The notes beneath the pieces are model-generated. The model was given only the letters and a program-made list of their open reading frames with translations, was not told the DNA's origin and made no database searches. Shown one piece after another: positions 29,585 to 38,008 of a stretch of DNA of 64,000 nucleotides. Each line of letters starts with the position of its first letter. Positions within the stretch are counted from its first letter, which is position 1. Origin of the DNA: Egicoccus halophilus (GTDB lineage Bacteria; Actinomycetota; Nitriliruptoria; Nitriliruptorales; Nitriliruptoraceae); assembly GCF_004300825.1 (NCBI RefSeq), contig NZ_CP036250.1:434001-498000 (forward strand), written 5' to 3'. Both the position numbers and the translations under genes were made by a program.

Positions 29585-30859
29585 TTGTTGGGCAGGCGGG
29601 TGCTGGTGGTCGGTGGCGGCGGGCGTGAGCACGCGCTCGGGTGGCGGCTGGCCACCTCGCCGTCGGTCGACGTCGTCGAGTCCGCGCCGGGCAACCCCGG
29701 CCTGGCCGAGCTCGGCCCGGTGCACGACATCGACCCGGCCGACCCCGTCGCTGTCGCCACGCTCGCCGAGGAACGGCGGATCGACCTGGTCGTCGTCGGT
29801 CCGGAGGCACCGCTGGTCGCGGGCGTGGTCGACCACCTGCAGCAGCGCGACGTCCCCGCGTTCGGACCGGTCGCCGCCGGCGCCCGGATCGAGGGCTCCA
29901 AGGCGTTCGCCAAGGAGATCATGGTCGCCGCCGGCGCTCCGACCGCCGGCTACGTCGCGACCGCCGACCGCGACCAGGCCCAGGCCGCGCTCGAACGCTT
30001 CGCCCCGCCCTACGTGATCAAGGCCGACGGGCTGGCCGCCGGCAAGGGCGTGCGCATCTGCACCGACCTCGACGAGGCCCGCGAGGCGGTCGACGACGCG
30101 CTGGTGCGCCGCATCTTCGGTGAGGCCGGCGCGAACCTCGTGGTCGAGGAGTTCCTCGACGGCCCGGAACGGTCGCTGTTCGGTGTCTGTGACGGCGCCG
30201 ACGTGGTGCTGCTCTCCCCGGCGCAGGACTACAAGCGTGCCCTCGACGGAGACGAGGGGCGCAACACCGGTGGCATGGGCGCCTTCACGCCCGTCCCGGG
30301 CTTCGCGCTCGAGGACGTCGAGCGGCTGCGCGAGCTGGTGTTCCTGCCGGTGCTGCGCGAGTTGGCCGACCGCGGCACCCCCTACCGCGGGCTGCTGTAC
30401 GCGGGCCTGGTCGACACGGCGACCGGCCCACGGCTGCTCGAGTTCAACGCCCGGTTCGGCGACCCGGAGACGCAGGTGATCCTGCCGCGGCTCGCGAGCG
30501 ATCTCGGCGACCTGCTCGCCGCGTCGGCCACCGGGTCGGTCCGCGAGCTCGACGTCGGCTGGCACGACGCGGCCGTGGTCACGGTGGTCCTGGCCAGCGG
30601 CGGCTATCCGGGCACGTACCCGACCGGCGTGCCGATCACCGGGGTCGAGGAGGCCGACGCGCTCGACGGTGTCCAGGTCTTCCACGCGGGCACCCGACGC
30701 GACGCGGACGGTCGGCTGGTGACCGCCGGGGGGCGCGTGCTGAACGTGACCGCCCGCGGCACGTCGGTCGCCGACGCCCGTGCCCGCGCGTACGACGCGG
30801 TCGGCCGGATCACCTTCGACGGCATGCACCACCGCGCCGACATCGCCGCCGGCGGCTGA
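29585..30859 (+). CDS. purD: Phosphoribosylamine-glycine ligase (GAR synthetase)
   Basis: ATP-grasp ligase, second step of purine synthesis. 424 residues. Starts GRRVLVVGGGGREHALGW; contains VVGPEAPLVAGV, the ATP-grasp lysine region YVIKADGLAAGKGV, RNTGGMGAFTPVP, and LEFNARFGDPETQ near residue 290. TTG start at 29585 (or the next TTG) is chosen from the GAGGCGAGG site and the family N-terminus; GTG 29600 would cut the first five residues. Unlinked to other pur genes except purA upstream. Confidence 0.96.
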   Translation: MLGRRVLVVGGGGREHALGWRLATSPSVDVVESAPGNPGLAELGPVHDIDPADPVAVATLAEERRIDLVVVGPEAPLVAGVVDHLQQRDVPAFGPVAAGARIEGSKAFAKEIMVAAGAPTAGYVATADRDQAQAALERFAPPYVIKADGLAAGKGVRICTDLDEAREAVDDALVRRIFGEAGANLVVEEFLDGPERSLFGVCDGADVVLLSPAQDYKRALDGDEGRNTGGMGAFTPVPGFALEDVERLRELVFLPVLRELADRGTPYRGLLYAGLVDTATGPRLLEFNARFGDPETQVILPRLASDLGDLLAASATGSVRELDVGWHDAAVVTVVLASGGYPGTYPTGVPITGVEEADALDGVQVFHAGTRRDADGRLVTAGGRVLNVTARGTSVADARARAYDAVGRITFDGMHHRADIAAGG

Positions 30860-30883
30860 CCGCGCTGACGGGGAGCCAGGACT

Positions 30884-30900
30884 CTGGCATCCTGTGCCAG
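30884..30900 (+). promoter_or_regulatory. Perfect operator dyad before the modABC regulator
   Basis: CTGGCA-TCCTG-TGCCAG, exact 6-bp arms, 9 bases upstream of the regulator's ATG at 30910. Its place at the likely transcription start suggests autorepression of the regulator-modABC transcript. Confidence 0.6.
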
Positions 30901-30909
30901 GCAACCGGC

Positions 30910-31959
30910 ATGTCCGCGCAGTCGGCGTGGGACGGCAGCGAGGACGTCGTGGACGCGGAGGGGTTGGGACGGCGGGTACGCCGGCGGCGTCGTGGTCTGG
31001 CACTGAGCCAGGCGGAGCTCGCCGATCGAGCCGGCATCAGCCGGCAGTCGCTCGGAGCGCTGGAGGCCGGCCACCATCTGCCGCGGGTCGACGCGGCGGC
31101 GAAGCTGGCGGCGGCGCTCGGCACCACGGTCGAGGACCTGCTGTCGGTGGGGCCACCACGTGCGCTGCACGTGCTCGGCGGTGAGCTGCCCGACGGCCAG
31201 GCGGTGCGGGTCGCCCAGGTCGGTGACCATCACGTGTGCGTGCCCCTGCCCGGGCTCAACGACGGGGAGGTCTGGCCGAGCCCCGACGCGGTGGTGCGCG
31301 ACGGGCGGGTGGAGCTGCTCCCGGGCGCCGAGCCCGACGGCTTCCTGGTCGCCGGTTGTGACCCCGCGCTCGGGGTCGTCGCCGGGCTCGGGCCCGGGCG
31401 CGGCGGTGGCCGACTGGTGCCCGTCCTGGCCTCCTCGTCCGCCGCCCGACTGGCCCTGGTCACCGGCCGCGCGCACGCGGCCGTCGTCCACGACGTCGAC
31501 CCGGCGCAGCCCGTGCACCCCGACCGGGTGCACCGCCTGACGCTGGCGAGCTGGCGGACCGGGTTGGCCGCCCCCGAGGGCGCGGCCGCCGGACTCGACG
31601 CGGCCCTGGCCGGCCGAGGCCCGGTCGTCCAACGCGATGCCGGCGCGGGCGCGCAGCTCGCCTTCGAACGGGCGTTGCGGGACGAGGGACACGCGACGCC
31701 GTCCGGCCCGCTCGCGACGGGACACCTCGACGCGGCACGGCAGGCGTCCACCACCGGTGTCCCGGCCGTCACGATCGAGCCGGTCGCCCTGGCCCTCGGC
31801 CTGGTGTTCCGCCCGCTCGAGACCCACCGCGTCGAGGTGTGGATCGACGCCGGCGCCGCCGACCACCCGGGTGCGCGTGTCCTCGGTGAGGTGCTCGCCT
31901 CCGCACGCCTCCGTCGGCGCCTGGCCGTCCTGCCCGGCTACGACCTGGCGGTCGCCTAG
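30910..31959 (+). CDS. XRE-HTH regulator with PBP-like ligand domain (molybdate-responsive type)
   Basis: 349 residues. An XRE helix-turn-helix at about 17-75 (RVRRRRRGLALSQAELADRAG, ISRQSLGALEAGHHLPRVD) is fused to a C-terminal periplasmic-binding-protein-like domain (PF12727 type; GCDPALGVVAGLG, LASWRTGLAAPEG, LALGLVFRPLETHRVEV). This family sits next to molybdate transporters and is thought to sense molybdate or the cofactor. modA starts on the base after its stop, making a four-gene operon. A perfect dyad lies directly before the ATG. Confidence 0.85.
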   Translation: MSAQSAWDGSEDVVDAEGLGRRVRRRRRGLALSQAELADRAGISRQSLGALEAGHHLPRVDAAAKLAAALGTTVEDLLSVGPPRALHVLGGELPDGQAVRVAQVGDHHVCVPLPGLNDGEVWPSPDAVVRDGRVELLPGAEPDGFLVAGCDPALGVVAGLGPGRGGGRLVPVLASSSAARLALVTGRAHAAVVHDVDPAQPVHPDRVHRLTLASWRTGLAAPEGAAAGLDAALAGRGPVVQRDAGAGAQLAFERALRDEGHATPSGPLATGHLDAARQASTTGVPAVTIEPVALALGLVFRPLETHRVEVWIDAGAADHPGARVLGEVLASARLRRRLAVLPGYDLAVA

Positions 31960-32760
31960 ATGCGCGTCCTGGTCGCCTGGCTGGCCGCTCTGGCGCTGCT
32001 GAGCGCCTGCAACGCCGGCGTCACGTCGCCCACGGCCGGGGAGCCCGACACCACCGACACGGACGGCGCCGTGGGCAGCGAGCCGCTGACCGGGGAGCTG
32101 GTGGTCTTCGTCGCGGCCTCGCTCACCGACGCCTTCGAGGAGCTGGCCGGTCGGCTCGAGGCCCGCCATCCCGACCTGACCGTCACGACCAACCTCGCCG
32201 GCTCGCAGACGTTGGCGGCGCAGCTGGTCGAGGGCGCACCGGCCGACGTCTTCGCCTCCGCCAGCGGCGCTGCGCTCGACCTCGTCGAGGACACGGGTCG
32301 CGTCGCCGCCCGCGAGCCGTTCGCCGCCAACCGCCTCGCGATCGTCGTCGAGCCGGGCAACCCACACGGGATCACCGGACTCGCCGACCTCGCGCACGAC
32401 GACCTCGTGCTCGTGCTGCCCGGGCCACAGGTGCCGGCCGGGCAGTACGCGGCACAGGCGCTGGAGCGGGCCGGGGTCGAGGTGACCCCCGCCAGCCTCG
32501 AGCTCGACGTGCGCGCCGCGCTGGGCAAGGTGCGGCTGGGCGAGGCCGACGCCGCCATCGTCTACGCGAGCGACGTGGTCGCCGCCGGGGACGGCGTCGA
32601 ACGGGTCGTGATCCCCGACGGGGCCAACGTCGTCGCCACCTACCCGGTCGCCCGACTGCTCGACGCGCCCAACCCGGCCGCCGCCGACGCCTTCGTCTCC
32701 CTGCTGCGCTCGCAGGACGGCCAGGCGGTCCTGCGTCGTCACGGGTTCGAGGCGCCGTGA
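31960..32760 (+). CDS. modA: Molybdate ABC transporter substrate-binding lipoprotein
   Basis: 266 residues. Lipoprotein signal with lipobox LSAC (C17), a Thr/Asp-rich linker (about 20-45), then the ModA fold: VVFVAASLTDAFEELAGRLE, NLAGSQTLAAQLVEGAPADVFASAS (oxyanion Ser residues), AIVYASDVVAAG. Captures molybdate or tungstate outside the membrane and delivers it to ModB. ATG directly follows the regulator's stop; its own stop overlaps modB by 4 bases. Confidence 0.94.
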   Translation: MRVLVAWLAALALLSACNAGVTSPTAGEPDTTDTDGAVGSEPLTGELVVFVAASLTDAFEELAGRLEARHPDLTVTTNLAGSQTLAAQLVEGAPADVFASASGAALDLVEDTGRVAAREPFAANRLAIVVEPGNPHGITGLADLAHDDLVLVLPGPQVPAGQYAAQALERAGVEVTPASLELDVRAALGKVRLGEADAAIVYASDVVAAGDGVERVVIPDGANVVATYPVARLLDAPNPAAADAFVSLLRSQDGQAVLRRHGFEAP

Positions 32761-33626
32761 GCCACGTCGAACGCCCTGCCGATGCGGACACCGACACCGA
32801 GCGGCCGGTCGTCGAACCGTTCCACGGTCGACGCGCGGACCGGGTCCTGGCGGTCCTCGTGGCCCTGGCCCTGGTCGCCGGCCTGGCGCTGTTCCTGCTG
32901 CCGCTGCTCGGCCTGCTGCTGCGCACGCCGTGGTCCGGCCTCGGTCCGTTGCTGAGCGAGCCGCGAGTGCTCCAGGCGCTGCGGCTGTCGGTGGTCACGA
33001 GCCTGGCGTCGCTCGCGCTGTCGGTCGTGCTCGGGGTCCCGCTCGCCTGGCTGCTCGCACGCACGGACTTCCCCGGCAAGCGGCTGCTGCGGGCGCTGTG
33101 CGTGCTGCCGATGGTGCTGCCGCCGGTCGTCGGCGGCGTCGCGCTGCTGACCGCCTTCGGTCGCCGTGGCGTCGTCGGCGCACCGTTGGAGCGGTGGACC
33201 GGCGTGAGCCTGCCGTTCACCACGCTCGGCGTCGTCCTGGCGGTCACGTTCGTCGCCATGCCGTTCCTGGTCGTCACCGTCGAGGCCGGCTTCCGGGCCG
33301 TCGACGGTCGCCTCGAGGACGCCGCCGCCACCCTGGGGGCCTCACGCCTGACCGTCTTCCGGCGGGTGACCCTGCCGCTGCTCGCGCCCTCGCTCCTGGC
33401 CGGCATGGCGCTGGCCTGGGCACGGGCGCTGGGCGAGTTCGGCGCCTCGATCACCTTCGCCGGCAACCTCCCCGGACGCACCCAGACGGTGCCGCTGGCG
33501 GTCTACCTCGAGCTCGAACGGGACGCCGACACCGCGATCGCGCTGTCGATGGTGCTGCTCGGCGTCTCCGTGGCGGTGCTGGTGCTCCTGCGCGACCGCT
33601 ACCTCGGCGGCGGGGGGCGGGCATGA
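32757..33626 (+). CDS. modB: Molybdate ABC transporter permease
   Basis: 289 residues with six transmembrane segments. It has an N-terminal hydrophilic stretch of about 25 residues and the EAA loop for ModC contact (EDAAATLGASRLTVFRRVTLP), followed by the ModB-typical ARALGEFGASITFAGN. GTG start overlaps the modA stop (GTGA), so translation is coupled. Forms the membrane channel of the uptake system. Confidence 0.94.
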   Translation: MSHVERPADADTDTERPVVEPFHGRRADRVLAVLVALALVAGLALFLLPLLGLLLRTPWSGLGPLLSEPRVLQALRLSVVTSLASLALSVVLGVPLAWLLARTDFPGKRLLRALCVLPMVLPPVVGGVALLTAFGRRGVVGAPLERWTGVSLPFTTLGVVLAVTFVAMPFLVVTVEAGFRAVDGRLEDAAATLGASRLTVFRRVTLPLLAPSLLAGMALAWARALGEFGASITFAGNLPGRTQTVPLAVYLELERDADTAIALSMVLLGVSVAVLVLLRDRYLGGGGRA

Positions 33627-33645
33627 GACCGCGGTGGGGACCGAC

Positions 33646-34695
33646 GTGAGCGTCGAGGCCGAGATCCGGGTCCGGCGTGGCGGCTTCGTGCTCGACACGA
33701 CGCTCGAGGTGGCCGACGGCGAGGTGGTGGCGCTGCTCGGTCCCAACGGGGCCGGGAAGTCGACCCTGCTGCGCTGCCTCGCCGGGCTGCTCCCGATCGA
33801 CGCCGGTCGGGTCGCCCTCGCCGGCCGGGTCGTCGATGCCCCCCGGCAGGGGGTACGTGTGCCCGCCGCCGGCCGCGACGTCGGCGTGGTGTTCCAGGAC
33901 TACCTGCTGTTCCCGCACCTGTCGGTGCTGGAGAACGTCGCCTTCGGGCCGCGCGCGCGGGGGGTGCCCAAGGCCGAGGCACGCCAGCGGGCCCGGCGCC
34001 TGCTGGAGCGGGTCGGCTTGGCCGAGCGGGCCGCGGACCGGCCGCGTGAGCTGTCCGGCGGACAGGCCCAGCGCGTGGCGCTGGCCCGGGCGCTGGCAGG
34101 GGACCCGTCGATGCTGCTGCTCGACGAGCCACTGGCCGCGCTCGACGTGGACACCCGCAAGGACGTGCGCCGCGAGCTGCGGGGCCATCTGCAGTCCTTC
34201 GACGGGCCGGTGGTGGTGGTCACCCACGACCCGGTCGAGGCGCTGACGCTGGCCGACCGCCTGGTGGTGCTCGAACAGGGCCGGACCCGCCAGTCCGGCA
34301 CGCCGGCCGAGGTGGCACGCCGTCCGCGTTCGCCCTGGGTGGCCCGACTGGTGGGGCTCAACCTGCTATCCGGCGAGGCCGCCGACACGACCGTCGCCGT
34401 CGGTGCGGCGCAGCTCACCGTTCCCGAGCCCGCCCACGGTCCGGTCGACGTGCTGTTCCCGCCGCAGGCGATCGCCCTGCACCGCGAACGGCCGCACGGC
34501 AGTCCGCGCAACACCTGGCGGGCGGTCGTCGAGGGCATGGACGTCGAGGGCGCCCGCGTCCGCATCCACCTCGACGGTCCGTTCCCGGTGGTCGCCGAGG
34601 TGACGCACGCCGCGGTCGCCGAGCTCGGCCTGGCCGAGGGCGTCGGGGTCTGGGCGGCGGTCAAGGCGGTCGAGCTGACCGTCCACCCGCGTTGA
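33646..34695 (+). CDS. modC: Molybdate ABC transporter ATPase
   Basis: 349 residues. ABC ATPase: Walker A LLGPNGAGKSTLL, Q-loop VVFQDYLLFPHLSV, signature LSGGQAQRVALARAL, Walker B MLLLDEPLAALD, and switch His VVTHD. A C-terminal MOP/TOBE-type molybdate-binding region follows (about 260-349), as in ModC. GTG 33646 has a GGTGGGGA ribosome site; GTG 33634, 7 bases after the modB stop, would add four residues. Ends convergent with the NmrA-like gene, 22 bases apart. Confidence 0.93.
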   Translation: MSVEAEIRVRRGGFVLDTTLEVADGEVVALLGPNGAGKSTLLRCLAGLLPIDAGRVALAGRVVDAPRQGVRVPAAGRDVGVVFQDYLLFPHLSVLENVAFGPRARGVPKAEARQRARRLLERVGLAERAADRPRELSGGQAQRVALARALAGDPSMLLLDEPLAALDVDTRKDVRRELRGHLQSFDGPVVVVTHDPVEALTLADRLVVLEQGRTRQSGTPAEVARRPRSPWVARLVGLNLLSGEAADTTVAVGAAQLTVPEPAHGPVDVLFPPQAIALHRERPHGSPRNTWRAVVEGMDVEGARVRIHLDGPFPVVAEVTHAAVAELGLAEGVGVWAAVKAVELTVHPR

Positions 34696-34717
34696 GCCAG
34701 CGGTCGTGGTCGGCGGG

Positions 34718-35566
34718 TCAGAGGGCGGCGCGGACGACCTCGGCGAAGGGGATGAGCGGCCGGCCGACCAGCCGCTCCAGATCGGACTCCTCGACCTCGA
34801 GGTCGCCGCGCGCGATGCCCTCGTCGGCGTCGACCAGCATCGCCGCGACGGGCGCGGGCAGGCCGGCGGCCAGCAGCGCCTCGCGGTAGGCCGGGGCGGG
34901 CAGCTCGACCACGGTGACCGGCGTCCCGCTCGTCTCCGCGATGGTGGCGGCGAGCTTGGCGAGGGTCACGGACGGTCCCGCCAGCTCGTAGATCCGTCCC
35001 TCGTGACCCTCGCCGGTGAGCACGCCGGCCGCCGCGGCGGCCAGGTCGGGTCGCGCGGCCGGGTTGAAGCTCGCCCCGTCGGTGGCGCTGAGCAGCTGTC
35101 CCTGCGACAGGGTGGACTCGAGCCCGGCGGTGTAGTTCTCGTAGTACCAGTTGTTGCGCAGGACCGTGGTGGCCAGCGGGGCGTCGGCCAGCAGGTCCTC
35201 CGTGGCGAGGTGGTCCGGGGCGAGCGCGATCCCGGACGTCTCGGCCTTCGTGATGCTGGTGTAGGCCAGCGAGCGCACGCCGGCCTCGACCGCGGCGTCG
35301 ATCACGTTGCCGTGCTGTCCGACGCGACGGCCGGGTTCGCTGCCCGACACGAGCAGCAGCCGCTCCACGCCGGTGAACGCCGACACCAGCGCGACCGGGT
35401 CGTCGTAGTCGGCGACCCGCACCTGCACGCCGGCGGCGGCGAGGTGCGCGGCCCGGTCGCGGGAGCGGACCACGGCCACGATCCCGGCCGGGGCAACCCC
35501 CCGTTCGAGCAGGTCGGCGACGACGAGGCCGCCGAGGTTTCCGGTGGCGCCGGTGACCGCGATCAT
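34718..35566 (-). CDS. NmrA/QorB-like NAD(P)-binding oxidoreductase
   Basis: 282 residues of the atypical SDR family. Rossmann start MIAVTGATGNLGGLVVADLL, VRSRDRAAHLAAAGVQVRVADYDD (NADPH choice), RSLAYTSITKAETS, and VLRNNWYYENY, the QorB/quinone-oxidoreductase-2 signature. Likely reduces quinones with NADPH, as QorB does; not proven. ATG 35566 with a GAGAGG site. Lies between modC and the moaD-moaE fusion on the opposite strand to modC, and shows no functional tie to them. Confidence 0.85.
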   Translation of the reverse strand: MIAVTGATGNLGGLVVADLLERGVAPAGIVAVVRSRDRAAHLAAAGVQVRVADYDDPVALVSAFTGVERLLLVSGSEPGRRVGQHGNVIDAAVEAGVRSLAYTSITKAETSGIALAPDHLATEDLLADAPLATTVLRNNWYYENYTAGLESTLSQGQLLSATDGASFNPAARPDLAAAAAGVLTGEGHEGRIYELAGPSVTLAKLAATIAETSGTPVTVVELPAPAYREALLAAGLPAPVAAMLVDADEGIARGDLEVEESDLERLVGRPLIPFAEVVRAAL

Positions 35567-35664
35567 GGAGGACCTCTCTGCACAGGACGTCGACCCGCGA
35601 GCGAGCCGGCTGGTGTGGTGGCTGTAGGACGACAACGGCGGACGACGACCGGGCCATTCCCGCG

Positions 35665-36360
35665 TCAGGCGTCGGGCAGACCGACCCAGCGGTGGGCACC
35701 GTCACCGGTCACCTCGCGCTTGAACACCGGTACGCGGTCCTTGACGCGCTCGAGGGCGTCCTCGCACGCGGCGAAGGCGGCGGTCCGGTGCGGTGACGTG
35801 CACGCCACCAGGATGGTGTGGGCGCCCACCGGCAACGCGCCGACGCTGTGCAGCAGCGCGATGCCGCGCACGCTCGGATGATCGCGGACCACCTCGGCGG
35901 CGAGGTCGGCGAGCACCTTCTCGGCCATCGCCTCGTAGGCCGAGTAGTCGAGGCGCACGACGTCGTCGAGGTCGCCGGCGTGGTCGCGGACGGTGCCGAG
36001 GAACACCGCCGTGGCACCGACGTCGGGTGTGGCGATCGTGGCGAGCGCGTCCTCGACCGCCAGGGGCGGGCGGCGCAGTCCGGTCAGGACCCGCGGGGCG
36101 TCGTGGTCGTCGGCGGCACCGCCGGCCACCGGAGGCAACGCGGCCACCTCACGCGCGCCGGCCAGCGGATGGCGCTCGTCGACGACCTCGAGGTCGACGG
36201 CCACGTTGACCCGCGCCAGCAGCGGCGCCAACGGCGGGTGCTTCGCCGCCAACGCCGAGCGCAGGTCGGCAACGGTGGCGTCGTCGGCGACCTCGACCCG
36301 GGTGCGTTGGCCGCCGGCGCGCTCGGCCAGGCCGCCGAACAGGCGCACCTCGATCTCCAT
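35665..36360 (-). CDS. Fused molybdopterin synthase MoaD-MoaE
   Basis: 231 residues joining both subunits of molybdopterin synthase. Residues 1-81 are MoaD (EVRLFGGLAERAGGQRT, ending PPVAGG with Gly80-Gly81), followed by a 20-residue acidic linker and MoaE (about 100-231: GATAVFLGTVRD, YEAMAEKVLADLA, SVGALPVG, and the active-site lysine motif VFKREVTGDGAHRWVG). MoaD must expose its C-terminal Gly for thiocarboxylation, yet here it is internal, so cleavage after GG is expected, as reported for MoaX of M. tuberculosis. Near moaA and modABC. Confidence 0.92.
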   Translation of the reverse strand: MEIEVRLFGGLAERAGGQRTRVEVADDATVADLRSALAAKHPPLAPLLARVNVAVDLEVVDERHPLAGAREVAALPPVAGGAADDHDAPRVLTGLRRPPLAVEDALATIATPDVGATAVFLGTVRDHAGDLDDVVRLDYSAYEAMAEKVLADLAAEVVRDHPSVRGIALLHSVGALPVGAHTILVACTSPHRTAAFAACEDALERVKDRVPVFKREVTGDGAHRWVGLPDA

Positions 36361-36385
36361 TGTCCGCTCCGCTCACCGCTGCTCA

Positions 36386-36421
36386 CGCCTGCGCCTGCGT
36401 CTGCGCCCGCGCCCGCGCCCG
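36386..36421. repeat. 6-bp GC-rich tandem repeat
   Basis: Six units of CGCCTG/CGCCCG in the divergent region between the moaD-moaE fusion and the GerW-like gene. A CCGGCGCC dyad follows at 36473-36496. Confidence 0.7.
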
Positions 36422-36529
36422 CCCCGGCAGGCTACTGCGGGCACGTTCGCGCCGAACTCGTGACCTCTGGCACCGGCGCCGGCCGGCTGGCGCCGGCAGA
36501 CTCGGGCCGAGCCACGAAGGAGACGCACC

Positions 36530-36847
36530 GTGCCACTGCAACGCATCACCGACCTCGTCCGCGACACGCTGCACGTCCAGCGCGTCTTCGGCGAACCCGT
36601 CGAGCGGGACGGCACGACGGTGATCCCGGTCGCCCTGGTCGGCGGCGGTGGCGGCGCCGGCAGCGGGCAGGACAGCGCCGGCGACGCCGGTGAGGGTGGT
36701 GGTTTCGGCCTCGGGGCACGGCCGGCCGGTGCCTACGTGATCCGGGACGGCGCCGTGCGCTGGGTGCCGGCCGTCGACGTCAACCGGCTCGTCGCGACGG
36801 TCGCGGCGGTGGTGGTCGCCGGGCTGCTGCGCCGGCGTCGCCGCTGA
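36530..36847 (+). CDS. GerW/YtfJ-like protein
   Basis: 105 residues. The start LQRITDLVRDTLHVQRVFGEPVERDGTTVIPVALV (cited in part: VQRVFGEPVERDGTTVIPVA) matches the GerW/YtfJ family, then a Gly-rich loop (GGGGGAGSG, GGGFGLGARPAGAYVI), WVPAVDVNRLV, and a C-terminal helix ending in RRRRR. In Bacillus the family is tied to spore germination; in non-sporing actinobacteria its role is unknown. GTG start with a GAAGGAG site. Confidence 0.75.
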   Translation: MPLQRITDLVRDTLHVQRVFGEPVERDGTTVIPVALVGGGGGAGSGQDSAGDAGEGGGFGLGARPAGAYVIRDGAVRWVPAVDVNRLVATVAAVVVAGLLRRRRR

Positions 36848-36875
36848 CCGGCGTCACGGCACGCCGGCGCCCGGG

Positions 36876-36881
36876 TACGGT
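36876..36881 (+). promoter_or_regulatory. -10 box TACGGT for moaA
   Basis: TACGGT ends 7 bases before ATG 36889 and no ribosome site lies between them, so a leaderless transcript is likely. Confidence 0.55.
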
Positions 36882-36888
36882 GCCGACG

Positions 36889-37914
36889 ATGGGGACGGAC
36901 GTGACCACACCGCTGCTCGACCGGCTGGGCCGGCCGGTCGAGGACCTGCGCGTGTCGGTGACCGACCGGTGCAACCTGCGCTGCCGCTACTGCATGCCGC
37001 GCGAGGTGTTCGGCCCCGACCACGCCTTCCTCGAGCGCGAGGAGCTGCTGAGCTTCGAGGAGTTGACCCGCCTCGCCCGCGTGTTCGTGAGGCTCGGGGT
37101 GCGCAAGCTGCGGTTGACGGGCGGGGAGCCGCTGCTGCGCCGCGACCTGCCCGAGCTGGTGTCGCGCCTGGCGTCGATCGACGGGCTCGAGGACCTCGCC
37201 CTGACCACCAACGGGGTCCTGCTGCGCCGCTTCGCCCCGGCCCTGGCCGCGGCCGGTCTGCGCCGCATCACCGTCAGCCTCGACGCGCTCGACGACGCGA
37301 CCTTCCGACAGCTGGCCGACACCAACGCGCCGGTCGGCACGGTGCTCGACGGCATCGCCGCGGCCCGGGAGGCCGGCCTCGACCCGGTGAAGGTCAACTG
37401 CGTGCTCCAACGCGGGGTGAACGACGACCAGGTCGAGGACCTCGCGGCCTGGGCCCGCGACACCGGCGTGACCCTGCGGTTCATCGAGTTCATGGACGTC
37501 GGCACCACCAACGGCTGGCTGCGCGACCGGATGGTGCCGGCCGCCGAGGTCGCCGAGCGCATCGCGGCCCGCTGGCCGATCGAGCCGGTCGACCCCTCCC
37601 ACCCGGGCGAGGTCGCCGAACGGTTCCGCTACCGCGACGGCGCCGGCGAGGTCGGGATCATCGCCTCCGTGAGCCGGCCGTTCTGCGGCACCTGCACCCG
37701 GGCCCGGCTGTCCGCGGTCGGTGAGCTCTACACCTGCCTGTTCGCGGCGTCGGGGACCGACCTGCGGGCGCTCGTCCGCGCAGGTGCCGACGACGACGCG
37801 CTGGCCGACGCGGTCCGCGCCGTGTGGTCCGCCCGCACCGACCGTGCCTCCGAGCTGCGCGCCGAGGCGGGACTCACCGGCCCGCGCGTCGAGATGTCCT
37901 ACATCGGCGGCTGA
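36889..37914 (+). CDS. moaA: GTP 3',8-cyclase MoaA
   Basis: Radical-SAM enzyme that starts molybdenum cofactor synthesis from GTP. 341 residues. SAM-cluster motif CNLRCRYC at about 24-31, LRLTGGEPLLRRDL, and TTNGVLL. The C-terminal second 4Fe-4S cluster is CGTC ... LYTCLF, and the chain ends in the essential Gly-Gly (YIGG). Complete. It begins directly behind its -10 box. Works with MoaC, which is not in this window. Confidence 0.97.
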   Translation: MGTDVTTPLLDRLGRPVEDLRVSVTDRCNLRCRYCMPREVFGPDHAFLEREELLSFEELTRLARVFVRLGVRKLRLTGGEPLLRRDLPELVSRLASIDGLEDLALTTNGVLLRRFAPALAAAGLRRITVSLDALDDATFRQLADTNAPVGTVLDGIAAAREAGLDPVKVNCVLQRGVNDDQVEDLAAWARDTGVTLRFIEFMDVGTTNGWLRDRMVPAAEVAERIAARWPIEPVDPSHPGEVAERFRYRDGAGEVGIIASVSRPFCGTCTRARLSAVGELYTCLFAASGTDLRALVRAGADDDALADAVRAVWSARTDRASELRAEAGLTGPRVEMSYIGG

Positions 37915-38008
37915 CGGGGCGTCGGCGCATCGGTGAGCACCGGTGCAACTCCGCCGCCCGGCGCGACGTCCTACCGTCGACACCGGACGCGAGCGAGAGG
38001 GAGCGGCG

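Noticed and set aside
29563-29585. GTG at 29563 as a leaderless purD start
   Set aside because: It is well placed after TAGGCT but out of frame with purD.
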